From: an uncultured Alphaproteobacteria bacterium
Lineage (GTDB): Bacteria; Pseudomonadota; Alphaproteobacteria; Micropepsales; Micropepsaceae
DNA: 64,000 nucleotides
Direction of reading: 5' to 3'
Assembly: GCA_902826695.1 (NCBI GenBank)
Contig: CADEFU010000002.1
Location: forward strand, 434,001 to 498,000
Shown here: piece by piece, positions 1 through 7,991 of the stretch
How positions within the stretch are numbered: position 1 is the stretch's first letter
Layout: the number at the start of each line of letters is the position of its first letter
Position numbers and translations under genes: made by a program
The notes under the pieces: model-generated
Told to the model about the DNA's origin: nothing
Seen by the model: the letters and a program-made list of their open reading frames with translations, nothing else
The model's database searches: none

Positions 1-608
1 AGCACTGCTCCCTCCAGTGCGACATCGTCGAGGCCCGCGAACAGGACAAGCTTGTCGCCGACTGCGTTTGCGATGTCGGTGAAGCGGCGCGTGTCGGGCG
101 CGCTTTCTTTGATGCAAACGACGTTGGGCAGTTGGGCAAGGCGGGCGAGCGTCTCGAGCGAGAGCGTCACGCGGTACGCCGGCGGGTTGTTGTAGAGCAT
201 GATCGGGAGTGCGCTTGCATCGGCGATTGTGCGGAAGTGCGTGACGAGTTCCTCTTCGCTCGGCACGTAGACCATCGCGGGCAATACCATGAGGCCACTC
301 GCGCCCCGTTCTTCCGCGTCGCGAGCAAGTGCGGCGCCGCGCGGGGTCGTGAGTTCCGAGACTCCGACGATGACGGGGACACGGCCGCTTGCCGCTTCGA
401 TGGTCGCTTGGATCATCCGGCGCTTCTCGTCGGGTTCGAGCGAGTTGCCTTCGCCGACCGTGCCCATAATCACCAGGCCGTCCACGCCGTCCTTGATCAG
501 CGCGTCCTGCATGCGCTGCGTCGCCTCGTAATCGATCGTGAGGTCGCTTTTGAATTGCGTCGTCGCCGCGGGGAAGACGCCCGACCAGCCGATGCGCGGT
601 GCCGTCAT
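1..608 (-). CDS. DapA-family aldolase/lyase, 3' end cut off by window
   Basis: Dihydrodipicolinate synthase/N-acetylneuraminate lyase family, a TIM-barrel Schiff-base enzyme. About 202 residues are visible; the C-terminus lies outside the window. Read directly: TVGEGNSL (about residues 50-57, the family carboxylate-binding GxxGE-type loop), the tyrosine of YNNPPAY (Tyr139) and the Schiff-base lysine of VCIKES (Lys167). The ATG at 606-608 gives a normal N-terminus. The gene diverges from a DadA-like FAD oxidase only 57 bases away. In known trans-4-hydroxyproline loci a DapA-family deaminase (pyrroline-hydroxycarboxylate deaminase) is paired with such an oxidase, so that role is inferred. True lysine-pathway DapA or another keto-acid lyase cannot be excluded without the rest of the locus. 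Confidence 0.85.
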   Translation of the reverse strand, partial: MTAPRIGWSGVFPAATTQFKSDLTIDYEATQRMQDALIKDGVDGLVIMGTVGEGNSLEPDEKRRMIQATIEAASGRVPVIVGVSELTTPRGAALARDAEERGASGLMVLPAMVYVPSEEELVTHFRTIADASALPIMLYNNPPAYRVTLSLETLARLAQLPNVVCIKESAPDTRRFTDIANAVGDKLVLFAGLDDVALEGAV

Positions 609-665
609 TGGTTGACCTTTGCTTCGAAGTTCGCACAGATCGTACACGAAATTTGAGATGGAGAA

Positions 666-1910
666 GTGGTGGCGAAATCCATTCTTGTGATCGGCGGCGG
701 GATGGTCGGGGCGGCCTCGGCCCTGCGGCTGAAGACGGCCGGGTTCGAGGTTGCGCTCGTCGATCCCGGCGACAAGCGGCGCGGCGCTTCGTTCGGGAAT
801 GCTGGGCATATTGCGACGGAGCAGGTGGAGCCGCTGGCATCGTGGCCGATGATCTGGAGCGCGCCGCGGCGGCTGTTCGCATTCGGTGGGGCCTTAGATT
901 TCCGGGTGGGCGACGTCGGTGCCTGGCTGCCGTGGTCGGCTCGCTTTATCGCTGCGGCGGGGCGGCGGCGGTTTGTGCGGGGGACCGCTGCGCTTGGCTC
1001 GCTGCAGGCGCGAGCTTTGGATGCGTGGCAGCGGCTCGCAGCGTTGGCGGAGGCGTCCGACATCGTGCAGCCGAGTGGCCACAACATCGTTTGGATGTCG
1101 GCGGCCAATGTGGAACGTGGCCGCCGCGTTTGGGCGCAGGCGAACACGGGACCGACGCGATTTCGCGAGCTGACGCGGGATGAGTTGGACACCTATCGCG
1201 GTGCGTTGCGTGCGGTGCCGGCGGGTGGGCTTCGATTTACGGGCTCGGGGCAGTTCAAGGAGCCGCAGGCAGCGCGCGATGCGGTCACTACGGCGTTTTG
1301 TGCGCGGGGCGGCGTTGAGGTTCGCGGCAGCGTTGTTGATCTTCGCGTGTACGACGGTGGTGTGGCGGCAACACTCGACACCGGCGAGGTTCGGCATGCG
1401 GACGAGGTGCTGATATCAGCGGGCGCTTGGTCGGGGCGGGTGATGCGCTTGGTCGGCCTTGGACCGCCTCTGATCGCTGAGCGCGGTTATTCGGTGCACA
1501 GCGCGGCGCACTCCTGGCCGAGCGAGTTGCCGCCAACGTACTTCGAAGAGCGCGCGATGATCGTGACGCGCTTCTCAACCGGATTGCGGGCGACGAGCTT
1601 CACGGAGCTCGGGCGGCCTGAGCCTCCAGGCGATGAGCGGAAGTGGCGCTGGCTCGAGGCGCAACTCGACGATCTTGGTGTTGCATTTGCGAAGGCGCCG
1701 GACCGGTGGCGCGGTTCCAGGCCGACGTTGCCGGACTTTCTGCCGGCAATCGGGCGGATGAGCGGGCAGCCGCGCGTGCTCTATGCGTTCGGGCATCAGC
1801 ATCTTGGCATGACGCTTTCGGCGATTACGGCGGAGTTGGTAGAGGCGCTTGTGACGGGCGCTGCGCCAGCGGTGGAGTTGACGCCGTTCCGAGTGGAACG
1901 GTTCGGCTGA
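666..1910 (+). CDS. DadA-like FAD-dependent amino-acid oxidoreductase
   Basis: Flavoprotein of the glycine oxidase/D-amino-acid dehydrogenase (DAO) family, 414 residues. The N-terminus carries the FAD dinucleotide fold VIGGGMVGAASAL followed by an acidic residue (VALVDPG). The C-terminus has YAFGHQHLGMTLS, a motif characteristic of DadA and D-hydroxyproline dehydrogenase homologues. Start: two tandem GTG codons at 666 and 669 directly follow GGAGAA at 660-665. An in-frame stop at 654-656 forbids a longer protein. Paired divergently with a DapA-family lyase, which suggests oxidation of D-hydroxyproline to pyrroline-4-hydroxy-2-carboxylate. Substrate assignment is inference; the FAD oxidoreductase call is firm. 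Confidence 0.85.
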   Translation: MVAKSILVIGGGMVGAASALRLKTAGFEVALVDPGDKRRGASFGNAGHIATEQVEPLASWPMIWSAPRRLFAFGGALDFRVGDVGAWLPWSARFIAAAGRRRFVRGTAALGSLQARALDAWQRLAALAEASDIVQPSGHNIVWMSAANVERGRRVWAQANTGPTRFRELTRDELDTYRGALRAVPAGGLRFTGSGQFKEPQAARDAVTTAFCARGGVEVRGSVVDLRVYDGGVAATLDTGEVRHADEVLISAGAWSGRVMRLVGLGPPLIAERGYSVHSAAHSWPSELPPTYFEERAMIVTRFSTGLRATSFTELGRPEPPGDERKWRWLEAQLDDLGVAFAKAPDRWRGSRPTLPDFLPAIGRMSGQPRVLYAFGHQHLGMTLSAITAELVEALVTGAAPAVELTPFRVERFG

Positions 1911-1958
1911 TCGCTGTACCTTGGCCGAAGCGGGGGGAACTTGCGGAGACAAGTTCTC

Positions 1959-2312
1959 ATGAAAGTCAAAGACGTGATGCATCGCGCCGCCACTTGGATC
2001 GGGCCGGACGCGCCGCTGCTGAAAGTGGCCGGACATATCGGCGACGAAGACGTCGTGCCGATCAGCCAGTACGACCGCCTCATCGGCGAGGTGACGAAGC
2101 GCGATCTGGCGCATAACAAAAAGGCAAAGACCGCGCGCGAGGCGATGTCGCGGCCGATCATCTATTGCTATCCGGACGAGGACACGAAGGAAGCGCTGCG
2201 GATCATGAAGAAGCACGCGGTGCGCCGGCTTCCCGTGATCAGTCATCAGAAGCGCTTGATCGGGACCGTGTGGCTTGACGACGTGAAGGGCGAAGGCGCT
2301 CGCGCGCGGTAG
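1959..2312 (+). CDS. CBS-domain pair protein
   Basis: Small soluble protein of 117 residues made almost entirely of two CBS motifs (VKDVMHRAATWIGPDAPL near the N-terminus and AREAMSRPIIYCYPDE in the second half, each followed by a V/LPVI...LIG segment). Such stand-alone pairs usually bind adenosine nucleotides and regulate a partner. The ATG at 1959 is preferred over an in-frame TTG at 1941 because GGAGAC (1945-1950) sits 8 bases upstream of it. It follows the FAD oxidoreductase by 48 bases, so may be cotranscribed, but no functional link is evident. Confidence 0.85.
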   Translation: MKVKDVMHRAATWIGPDAPLLKVAGHIGDEDVVPISQYDRLIGEVTKRDLAHNKKAKTAREAMSRPIIYCYPDEDTKEALRIMKKHAVRRLPVISHQKRLIGTVWLDDVKGEGARAR

Positions 2313-2370
2313 TGCTTTGCTTGTTGACGTTCGTCTCGCGTAAACTCGCCGCGATGCTTTGGAGAGCGGG

Positions 2371-2688
2371 ATGAGCGGTGGAGTGCAAGTGACGCCTGGC
2401 AAGGCGCGCCTCGCCATGGCGATCGCTGTAATCGTGGATGCGGTCCAGTTGCCGTTGCAGGGGGCGTCGATGACCGGCATCGGCACACTGCCGGCGGAGG
2501 CGATCGACCTTGCGATCGATGCGGCGACGGCGCTGGTGTTGACGCGGTTGCTTGGGTTTCATTGGGCATTGTTGCCGACGCTTGCGCTTGAGCTCATACC
2601 GTTCGTCGATCTCGCGCCGACGTGGCTTGCTTGCGCGAGCTACGTGATCTCGAAGCGCAAGCAGGAAGGGCGGTACGTGGAGGGTTAG
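2371..2688 (+). CDS. hypothetical small membrane protein
   Basis: 105 residues, no family recognised. The protein is strongly hydrophobic in two stretches: a segment around residues 17-35 and a longer one (ALVLTRLLGFHWALLPTLAL) near residues 50-75. It ends in a basic tail (SKRKQEGRYVEG), suggesting two membrane helices with a cytoplasmic C-terminus. The ATG at 2371 is favoured over TTG 2359 because GGAGAG (2361-2366) lies just upstream of it. It stands between the CBS protein and a peptidase, all on the same strand. Codon use looks like its neighbours. Confidence 0.65.
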   Translation: MSGGVQVTPGKARLAMAIAVIVDAVQLPLQGASMTGIGTLPAEAIDLAIDAATALVLTRLLGFHWALLPTLALELIPFVDLAPTWLACASYVISKRKQEGRYVEG

Positions 2689-2802
2689 TGGCGCTTGGCG
2701 CTGCCTTCGCCGGGGGTTGTGCCGAGAGGCGAGGCGGAGGTTCTTGCCAAATCTTGAGCGGCGTCGCATGAAGGCTTCGTCATCACCTTCGGGGCTTTCA
2801 AG

Positions 2803-4194
2803 ATGCGTCTTACAGTTTTGGCCGTCGTGGCTTCCGTCCTTTGTTCGCTGTCGGCGTTAGCGGCGGCGCCGAGCGCTGAGGAAAAAGCGCAGGCCCGCGA
2901 GATTTATCAGACGATCGTGGAGATGGATACTTCGCCGGAAGGCGGGAAGACGCCTGAGATGGCGAAGTATCTCGCCAAGCAGTTTCGTGACGGCGGATTT
3001 GCGGCAGACGATGTTCATCTGATTGGCGTGGACCAAACTGCAGCGCTCGTGGTGCGCTATCGCGGCGACGGGTCGGGCGGTAAGCCGATCCTGCTGCTCG
3101 CGCACATGGACGTCGTGCCCGCGCACCGCAACGATTGGGAGCGCGATCCGTTTAAGCTCATCGAGGAGAAGGGGTATTTCTTCGGGCGTGGGACGGAGGA
3201 CAACAAGTCGGGTATTGCAGCGCTCACCGCGACGTTTCTTTCGCTCAAGAAGGAAGGGTTCAAGCCTTCGCGAGATCTGGTGATCGTGTTCTCAGGGGAT
3301 GAGGAGACGTCTGGGATTTCGACGCGGAAACTGCTGTCAGATCATCGCGCGCTGATCGAGGCGGAGTACGCGCTCAACACCGATGCAGGCGGCGGGCAGC
3401 TCAGCGAAGCCGGGAAGCCGGTTGTTTACGGTCTGCAGACGGCGGAAAAGACGTTTGCGAGTTTTCTGCTGACGGCGACGAATCCGGGCGGGCATTCGTC
3501 TGCACCGCGCAAGGAGAACGCGATCTTCGATGTCGCCGATGTGGTGGCGAGGCTTAGGCAGCACAGCTTTCCGGTCATGTGGAACGACACGACGATTGCA
3601 GCGTTCCGCGCGACGGGTCCGATCACGAAGACGAAAGTGGGTGCCGCGATGACGCGCTTCGCCCGGCGGCCAGGCGACAAGCGCGCAGCGGCTGTCATTT
3701 CGGCCGATCCGTTCAGCGTTGGACAAATTCGTACAACGTGTATTCCGACGATGCTCGCCGGGGGGCATGCGGACAATGCGTTGCCGCAGCGGGCAAGTGT
3801 GACCGTGAACTGCCGCATCTTCCCCGGCGTCAAGATCGAACAGGTGCAGGCGGTGCTGCAGCGGATCGCTGGCAAGAACATCGAGATCGCGCCGCTCGAC
3901 ACGTACTGGTCGAGCGATGCGTCGCCCCTGCGCAAGGATGTCGTCGCAGCCGTGACCAAGGCCGTGCACGCGAACTATCCGGGCGTAAGGATCGTGCCCT
4001 CGATGTCGGCCGGGGCGACGGACGGCGTGTTCTACCGCTCGTCGGGAATTGCGACTTATGGGGTGAGCGAGCTCTTCATTAAGGATAGCGATTCCTACGC
4101 GCATGGGCTGAACGAGCGTGTTTCGGTCGATTCGTTCTACAATGGGCTCACCCATTGGCGTGTGTTGCTTGGAGAATTGGCGGGGAAAAAGTAG
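2803..4194 (+). CDS. exported M20-family metallopeptidase
   Basis: 463-residue zinc peptidase/deacylase of the M20 family with an N-terminal signal peptide (MRLTVLAVVASVLCSLSALA, cleavage probably after the Ala run at about residue 21). Metal and catalytic motifs are readable: LLAHMDVVPA (His and Asp ligand region), GRGTEDNKSG (bridging Asp), and SGDEETSG (catalytic and metal-binding Glu pair). A dimerisation lid domain begins near GGHSSAPRKENAI. Near the C-terminus SAGATDGVFYRSSG and SYAHGLNERV supply the last His ligand. It likely acts in the periplasm on dipeptides or N-acyl amino acids; substrate unknown. Confidence 0.88.
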   Translation: MRLTVLAVVASVLCSLSALAAAPSAEEKAQAREIYQTIVEMDTSPEGGKTPEMAKYLAKQFRDGGFAADDVHLIGVDQTAALVVRYRGDGSGGKPILLLAHMDVVPAHRNDWERDPFKLIEEKGYFFGRGTEDNKSGIAALTATFLSLKKEGFKPSRDLVIVFSGDEETSGISTRKLLSDHRALIEAEYALNTDAGGGQLSEAGKPVVYGLQTAEKTFASFLLTATNPGGHSSAPRKENAIFDVADVVARLRQHSFPVMWNDTTIAAFRATGPITKTKVGAAMTRFARRPGDKRAAAVISADPFSVGQIRTTCIPTMLAGGHADNALPQRASVTVNCRIFPGVKIEQVQAVLQRIAGKNIEIAPLDTYWSSDASPLRKDVVAAVTKAVHANYPGVRIVPSMSAGATDGVFYRSSGIATYGVSELFIKDSDSYAHGLNERVSVDSFYNGLTHWRVLLGELAGKK

Positions 4195-4286
4195 CCACAG
4201 CCGACCTCGCAAGAGCGTGCAATCTCGCGCAGATGTGTTGGGCGACACTATCCAGCCGGGGCGGGTTTCGCGCTAGCATTGTGCCC

Positions 4287-5483
4287 ATGTTCTTCGAATG
4301 TGTCCGCATGGCGGTGCGCGAGCTTCGCGCGAATGTGCTGCGTACGGTGCTGACCACGCTTGGCATCGTCATTGGCGTATCGGCCGTCGTTTCCGTGGTG
4401 ACCGTGATGCAGAGCGTCAGCGGGCAGATCGTGGAAGACGTGTCGCGACTTGGGCAGAATATCGTCTTGGTGCATCCGAAACGCGACAAGCGGGTTGGAC
4501 GGACGCTGCCGCTTGAGATCGGGGACGGCGAGGTCATTGCGCGAGACGTTCAGGGGGTTGCTTCGGTCGCGCCGGTGGTCGTCGACATGTTCTCGTTTTC
4601 GGCGAATGGAAACGATGTCGAGGTGGCGGTATTCGGGACAACGAACGACTACCTGGCTTTGCGCACATGGAAGACAGTGGCAGGCCGGAGCTTCTTGGCG
4701 TCGGAAGAGGCGGCTGCCGGGGCGGCGTGTTTGCTTGGCGATACGACGCGACGCGACTTGTTCGGGCTGCAGAACCCGCTCGGCGCCACGGTGCGGTCGG
4801 GCCGATTCACATGCCGCGTCGTCGGCGTGTTGGCCAAGAAGGGAAACTCAAGTTTTACGGCGGAAATCGATCAGGCGATCCTGATGCCGATTTCGACGTA
4901 TCACAGGCGCCTGGTCGGTCATAACAACGTCGACATGCTTTTCGTGGGTGTTTCCAACGCCACTGGTACTTCGCGGGTCGTCAATGGCGTTTCGAAGGTG
5001 ATGCGCGAGCGACGGAACGTGATGGAGGGCGAGCCCGACTCTTTTCGTGTGACTGACGTGCGCGAGGCGGTGAAGTCTGCGGAATCGATTGCGGCGAATC
5101 TTGCGTTCGGCGTGGCGGGTCTTGCTGCGATTAGCCTCGCCGTCGGAGGGATCGGGATCATGAACATTATGCTCGTCTCCGTGACCGAGCGCACGCGGGA
5201 GATCGGCATTCGCCTCGCCGTTGGTGCGCGGGAGCCGGAGATTTTGATGCAGTTCTTGGTCGAAGCCGTTGTGTTATCGGTCGCGGGCGGGCTTGCAGGG
5301 ATTGCATTGGGCCTGGGTGTTTCGGGTGCTCTTGCCGCGGGAATTGGCATTCCGTTTCGCATCAATCCTGAGGTGTTGGTTCTTGGATTCGCGGTGCCTG
5401 CCGCGATTGGGGTTGCGTTCGGATTCTTCCCTGCGTTGCGCGCCAGCCGGCTCGATCCGATCGTGGCGCTGCGCTACGAGTGA
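4287..5483 (+). CDS. MacB-like ABC transporter permease (FtsX family), orphan
   Basis: 398-residue membrane protein with MacB architecture. A first helix (VLRTVLTTLGIVIGVSAVVS) is followed by a periplasmic MacB_PCD domain of about 230 residues and three C-terminal helices. The last part contains the FtsX signature GGIGIMNIMLVSVTERTREIG and the final motif RASRLDPIVALRYE. The ATG at 4287 begins the conserved N-terminal helix; upstream in-frame codons (back to 4155) overlap the peptidase end and look non-coding. No ATP-binding subunit and no membrane-fusion protein lie nearby, unlike typical macAB-type loci, so the ATPase must be encoded elsewhere. Confidence 0.88.
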   Translation: MFFECVRMAVRELRANVLRTVLTTLGIVIGVSAVVSVVTVMQSVSGQIVEDVSRLGQNIVLVHPKRDKRVGRTLPLEIGDGEVIARDVQGVASVAPVVVDMFSFSANGNDVEVAVFGTTNDYLALRTWKTVAGRSFLASEEAAAGAACLLGDTTRRDLFGLQNPLGATVRSGRFTCRVVGVLAKKGNSSFTAEIDQAILMPISTYHRRLVGHNNVDMLFVGVSNATGTSRVVNGVSKVMRERRNVMEGEPDSFRVTDVREAVKSAESIAANLAFGVAGLAAISLAVGGIGIMNIMLVSVTERTREIGIRLAVGAREPEILMQFLVEAVVLSVAGGLAGIALGLGVSGALAAGIGIPFRINPEVLVLGFAVPAAIGVAFGFFPALRASRLDPIVALRYE

Positions 5484-5651
5484 AGTTAATTCTCCAATCC
5501 AGTGCCACCGACGTGGTGTGTTCTTCCTGGTGGCGAAGTTTCGTGACACTGGGGCCACATTCACGCAACGCTTTGACGGAAGACACTTCGAGGCATTGAA
5601 GGCGCGCCTGCGCAGGATCAGGTTCCCCGCGACTTGCTTGGGGGATGATCT

Positions 5652-6485
5652 ATGTCGCGGATGAAGCGTGCGCTGTGCGCGAGCTTGCTGATGAGTGTGG
5701 CTGCGGTTGCGGCGAACACTGCGGGTGCGAGCGACTACAACTGGAACGGCTTCTATTTCGGGATCAATGCCGGCGGCGCTTGGGGCAGCGGCGACATCGA
5801 CACCGCGGGTGACGATCCGACGAATGGCGGCGGCAACAGGCTGCTCAACTCGGTGTTCGGCGGCATTTCTTCCGGGGCGCCAGCCTCGTATGTCGTGCCT
5901 CTCGATATGGACGGTTTTACCGGGGGCGTTACGGTCGGGCACAATTGGCGGCTCGGTTCGTCGCTGATGGCGGGTGTCGAGGCTGACATTCAACACAGCG
6001 CGTTGGAGGAGGGTTTCCTCGGCGACGACGCGAATCCGCATGCGATGATTTTGGCCGAGACGCGTGAACTCGAATGGTTCGGCACGCTGCGCGCGCGGGT
6101 AGGGGTTCTGCTTAGCGAACACGTCAATGTTTACGCGACAGGTGGCTTGGCTTTTGGCGGCACCGAGCAGAGCATGAGCATCAGCCGCAGTGGTGCCTTC
6201 GCCGACCTCAACACGTTAGGCAATACACCGCTCACGTGTGTGTCGGGCGAGATTTGCATTGCGGACTCGGCGTCGTCTACGTCCACGGGTTGGGCGCTCG
6301 GCGGCGGAGTCGAATTCACGATCGGCGACAGGACGACGATCCGCGCGGAGTATCTGCATCTCGATCTCGGCAGCGAGAAGTTGCGGCTGGTGGCTCAGGC
6401 GCCATCGACCGGGACGGGCTTCGCGACCGCGGACTTCGAAAACACGTACGACGTGGTGCGCGTGGGGATCACGTTTAAATTCTAA
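5652..6485 (+). CDS. outer-membrane beta-barrel protein (Omp25/OmpA-barrel type)
   Basis: 277 residues with a signal peptide (MSRMKRALCASLLMSVAAVA, cleavage near ANTAGA/SDY) and an 8-strand porin-like barrel. The mature N-terminus NWNGFYFGINAGGAWG is typical of alphaproteobacterial Omp25/Omp31-like surface proteins. Alternating hydrophobic/aromatic strands follow (GGVTVGHNWRLG, LRARVGVLLSEHVNVYATGG, IRAEYLHLDLG), and the protein ends VVRVGITFKF with a terminal Phe, the usual outer-membrane insertion signal. It probably maintains envelope stability rather than forming a large pore. A Cys pair at CVSGEIC in an outer loop may form a disulfide. Confidence 0.9.
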   Translation: MSRMKRALCASLLMSVAAVAANTAGASDYNWNGFYFGINAGGAWGSGDIDTAGDDPTNGGGNRLLNSVFGGISSGAPASYVVPLDMDGFTGGVTVGHNWRLGSSLMAGVEADIQHSALEEGFLGDDANPHAMILAETRELEWFGTLRARVGVLLSEHVNVYATGGLAFGGTEQSMSISRSGAFADLNTLGNTPLTCVSGEICIADSASSTSTGWALGGGVEFTIGDRTTIRAEYLHLDLGSEKLRLVAQAPSTGTGFATADFENTYDVVRVGITFKF

Positions 6486-6532
6486 TGCCGTCGGGCATGC
6501 GCATGAGCTTTCAGGGGCTCATGCGCGCTTTG

Positions 6533-7102
6533 CTAGTGGCGCGTTCTGACGCCGCGGCCGGTTCTGCGCTTGAAGCGGATCACGCTGCCGAAACCGAACC
6601 AAGGCTTTGGCGCCGGCTTAGCTTGCGGCGGCTCTTCCGGCGGTACTTCCAGCGTCAACTCTAGGGGCGGCGGCGGCAGCGCCTCTTGGATTTCGTGCGC
6701 ATCGCTGGCGTCGGCGTGTACTTCGTCACGGATGATTCGTAGCGACACTTCGTTCAGGTACGAACGTAGTTCGGCGTCGAGGCTTACGTATTGGCGCCAC
6801 AATGTGCCTTCCAAGAAATTGCGCGGGGCGCGCACGGTGACGACGCCACGATCCTCGTTGGCGCGGCGGTAGGGTTGTAGGCCGTTGCGGCGGCAGAGCG
6901 CGACGAAGAGATGCCGCGACCAGTCGTCGACGATTTCGAACCGTTGCTCGATCGGTTCGTCCGGCGGCTCGCTGGTGTCGAGTTTCGCACGCACGCGTGC
7001 GAGGGCGGCCTCCGCCGCGTCGCGTTCAGCGGGCGTTCCGGCGCCTTCGACCAGCGCCTCGATCTTCTTCAGCCTTTCGCGCAGGTCCGCTAGCGCGACC
7101 AT
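6533..7102 (-). CDS. DUF2786-like protein of unknown function
   Basis: 189 residues from the ATG at 7102; an in-frame GTG at 7148-7146 would add 15 residues but has no ribosome site. The N-terminus (LRERLKKIEALVEGAGTPAE) is a charged helical segment resembling the DUF2786 helix. The middle CRRNGLQPYRRANED and VTVRAPRNFLEGTLW resemble the conserved downstream region seen in DUF2786 proteins. The tail is Pro-rich then basic (RFKRRTGRGVRTRH). Cytosolic, possibly nucleic-acid binding from its basic end; this is inference. It runs opposite to the outer-membrane gene, ending 48 bases from it. Confidence 0.6.
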   Translation of the reverse strand: MVALADLRERLKKIEALVEGAGTPAERDAAEAALARVRAKLDTSEPPDEPIEQRFEIVDDWSRHLFVALCRRNGLQPYRRANEDRGVVTVRAPRNFLEGTLWRQYVSLDAELRSYLNEVSLRIIRDEVHADASDAHEIQEALPPPPLELTLEVPPEEPPQAKPAPKPWFGFGSVIRFKRRTGRGVRTRH

Positions 7103-7306
7103 GTTCGTGTTCTCGACGTTCGCAATATCGCTTGCCTGTGAGAGCACCGGACGCGAGCGTGGGCGTCAATGCGGCGGTACGGTCATGCCCACAGCTTTCG
7201 AGCAAGCATTCGTGCTATGGATGAGTGACACGCCGGATCGCTCCCGCAAGGCGGACTCGAACTATGGCATTCGCGCGGCGGATGCGGGGTTCACGCGCTG
7301 TTCGCC

Positions 7307-7747
7307 TTAGTACAAGCCGTCCATCGCGATCAGTGCGAGCGGTACAAGGATGGCGCAGATCACGCCTGCGGCGCGGGATGTGGACAACGACTTGCGAGCT
7401 CGTATCTGCAGCGCGATGGCGGCGGCTGCGAGCATGAAAGCAGTTGGCAGCGTCCATTGATAAACTTCCGGGCCGACAATGCCGTCCAGCACCGTCGCCG
7501 CCCACGCGAATGCATAGAAGCTAGCGAAGGTTAGGACGATTGCTGCGGCGGCATTCGCGAGCTTCAGCGTGGCGACTGCGGTGACGCGCTGTTCGAGCCA
7601 GAGCAACGCCATCGTTGCCAGCGCGGGGCCGGCAATGAGTGTCGCGACGATGAGCAGGCCAAGCGCCTCGAACCCTGGCGCCAGTACTTGCGCGATGCCA
7701 ATGGCGATCGCGTCGATGACATTGGCGGGTGGGGAGTTGTTGTTCAT
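7307..7747 (-). CDS. hypothetical membrane protein, four predicted helices
   Basis: 146 residues with about four hydrophobic segments (LGLLIVATLIAGPALATMAL, AAAAIVLTFASFYAFAWAA, TAFMLAAAAIALQIRA, VICAILVPLALIAM). No family is recognised. The ATG at 7747 is chosen because it opens the conserved-looking MNNNSPPAN stretch; an in-frame GTG 13 codons upstream adds only low-complexity residues. It lies just downstream (in its own direction) of tRNA-Glu and shares that strand. The 204 bases between its stop and the preceding gene hold no recognised feature. Confidence 0.55.
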   Translation of the reverse strand: MNNNSPPANVIDAIAIGIAQVLAPGFEALGLLIVATLIAGPALATMALLWLEQRVTAVATLKLANAAAAIVLTFASFYAFAWAATVLDGIVGPEVYQWTLPTAFMLAAAAIALQIRARKSLSTSRAAGVICAILVPLALIAMDGLY

Positions 7748-7800
7748 GGCGCTCAGCGAGGCAGGTGACGGCCGGTTCGCTGGCACAAGCGTTAAGGAGT

Positions 7801-7876
7801 TGGCGCCCCCAAGGGGACTCGAACCCCTGTTTTCGCCGTGAGAGGGCGACGTCCTAGACCGCTAGACGATGGGGGC
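7801..7876 (-). tRNA. tRNA-Glu (anticodon CTC)
   Basis: On the minus strand a full cloverleaf can be drawn. The acceptor arm is GCCCCCA paired with TGGGGGC, followed by discriminator G and an encoded CCA (7801-7803). The anticodon arm is TCGCC/GGCGA around loop CUCUCAC, giving anticodon CUC, and the T-arm contains GGTTCGAGTCC. Length is 76 bases. The start of the DUF3604 reading frame could be extended into this gene on the opposite strand, which argues against that extension. Confidence 0.95.
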
Positions 7877-7991
7877 GGCGCAAGGCTGGTTCCTATACGC
7901 GAGGCAGGGCTTGGCGATCAAGGGAATCTGGGTGCGGCGTCCGGCCCGTGTGCTAGCGTTCGCCGCATTGGACAATTCGGGGCACTCGAAG

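Noticed and set aside
7869..7991. N-terminal extension of the DUF3604 protein
   Set aside because: It overlaps the tRNA-Glu gene on the other strand and adds no conserved sequence; ATG 7992 is used.
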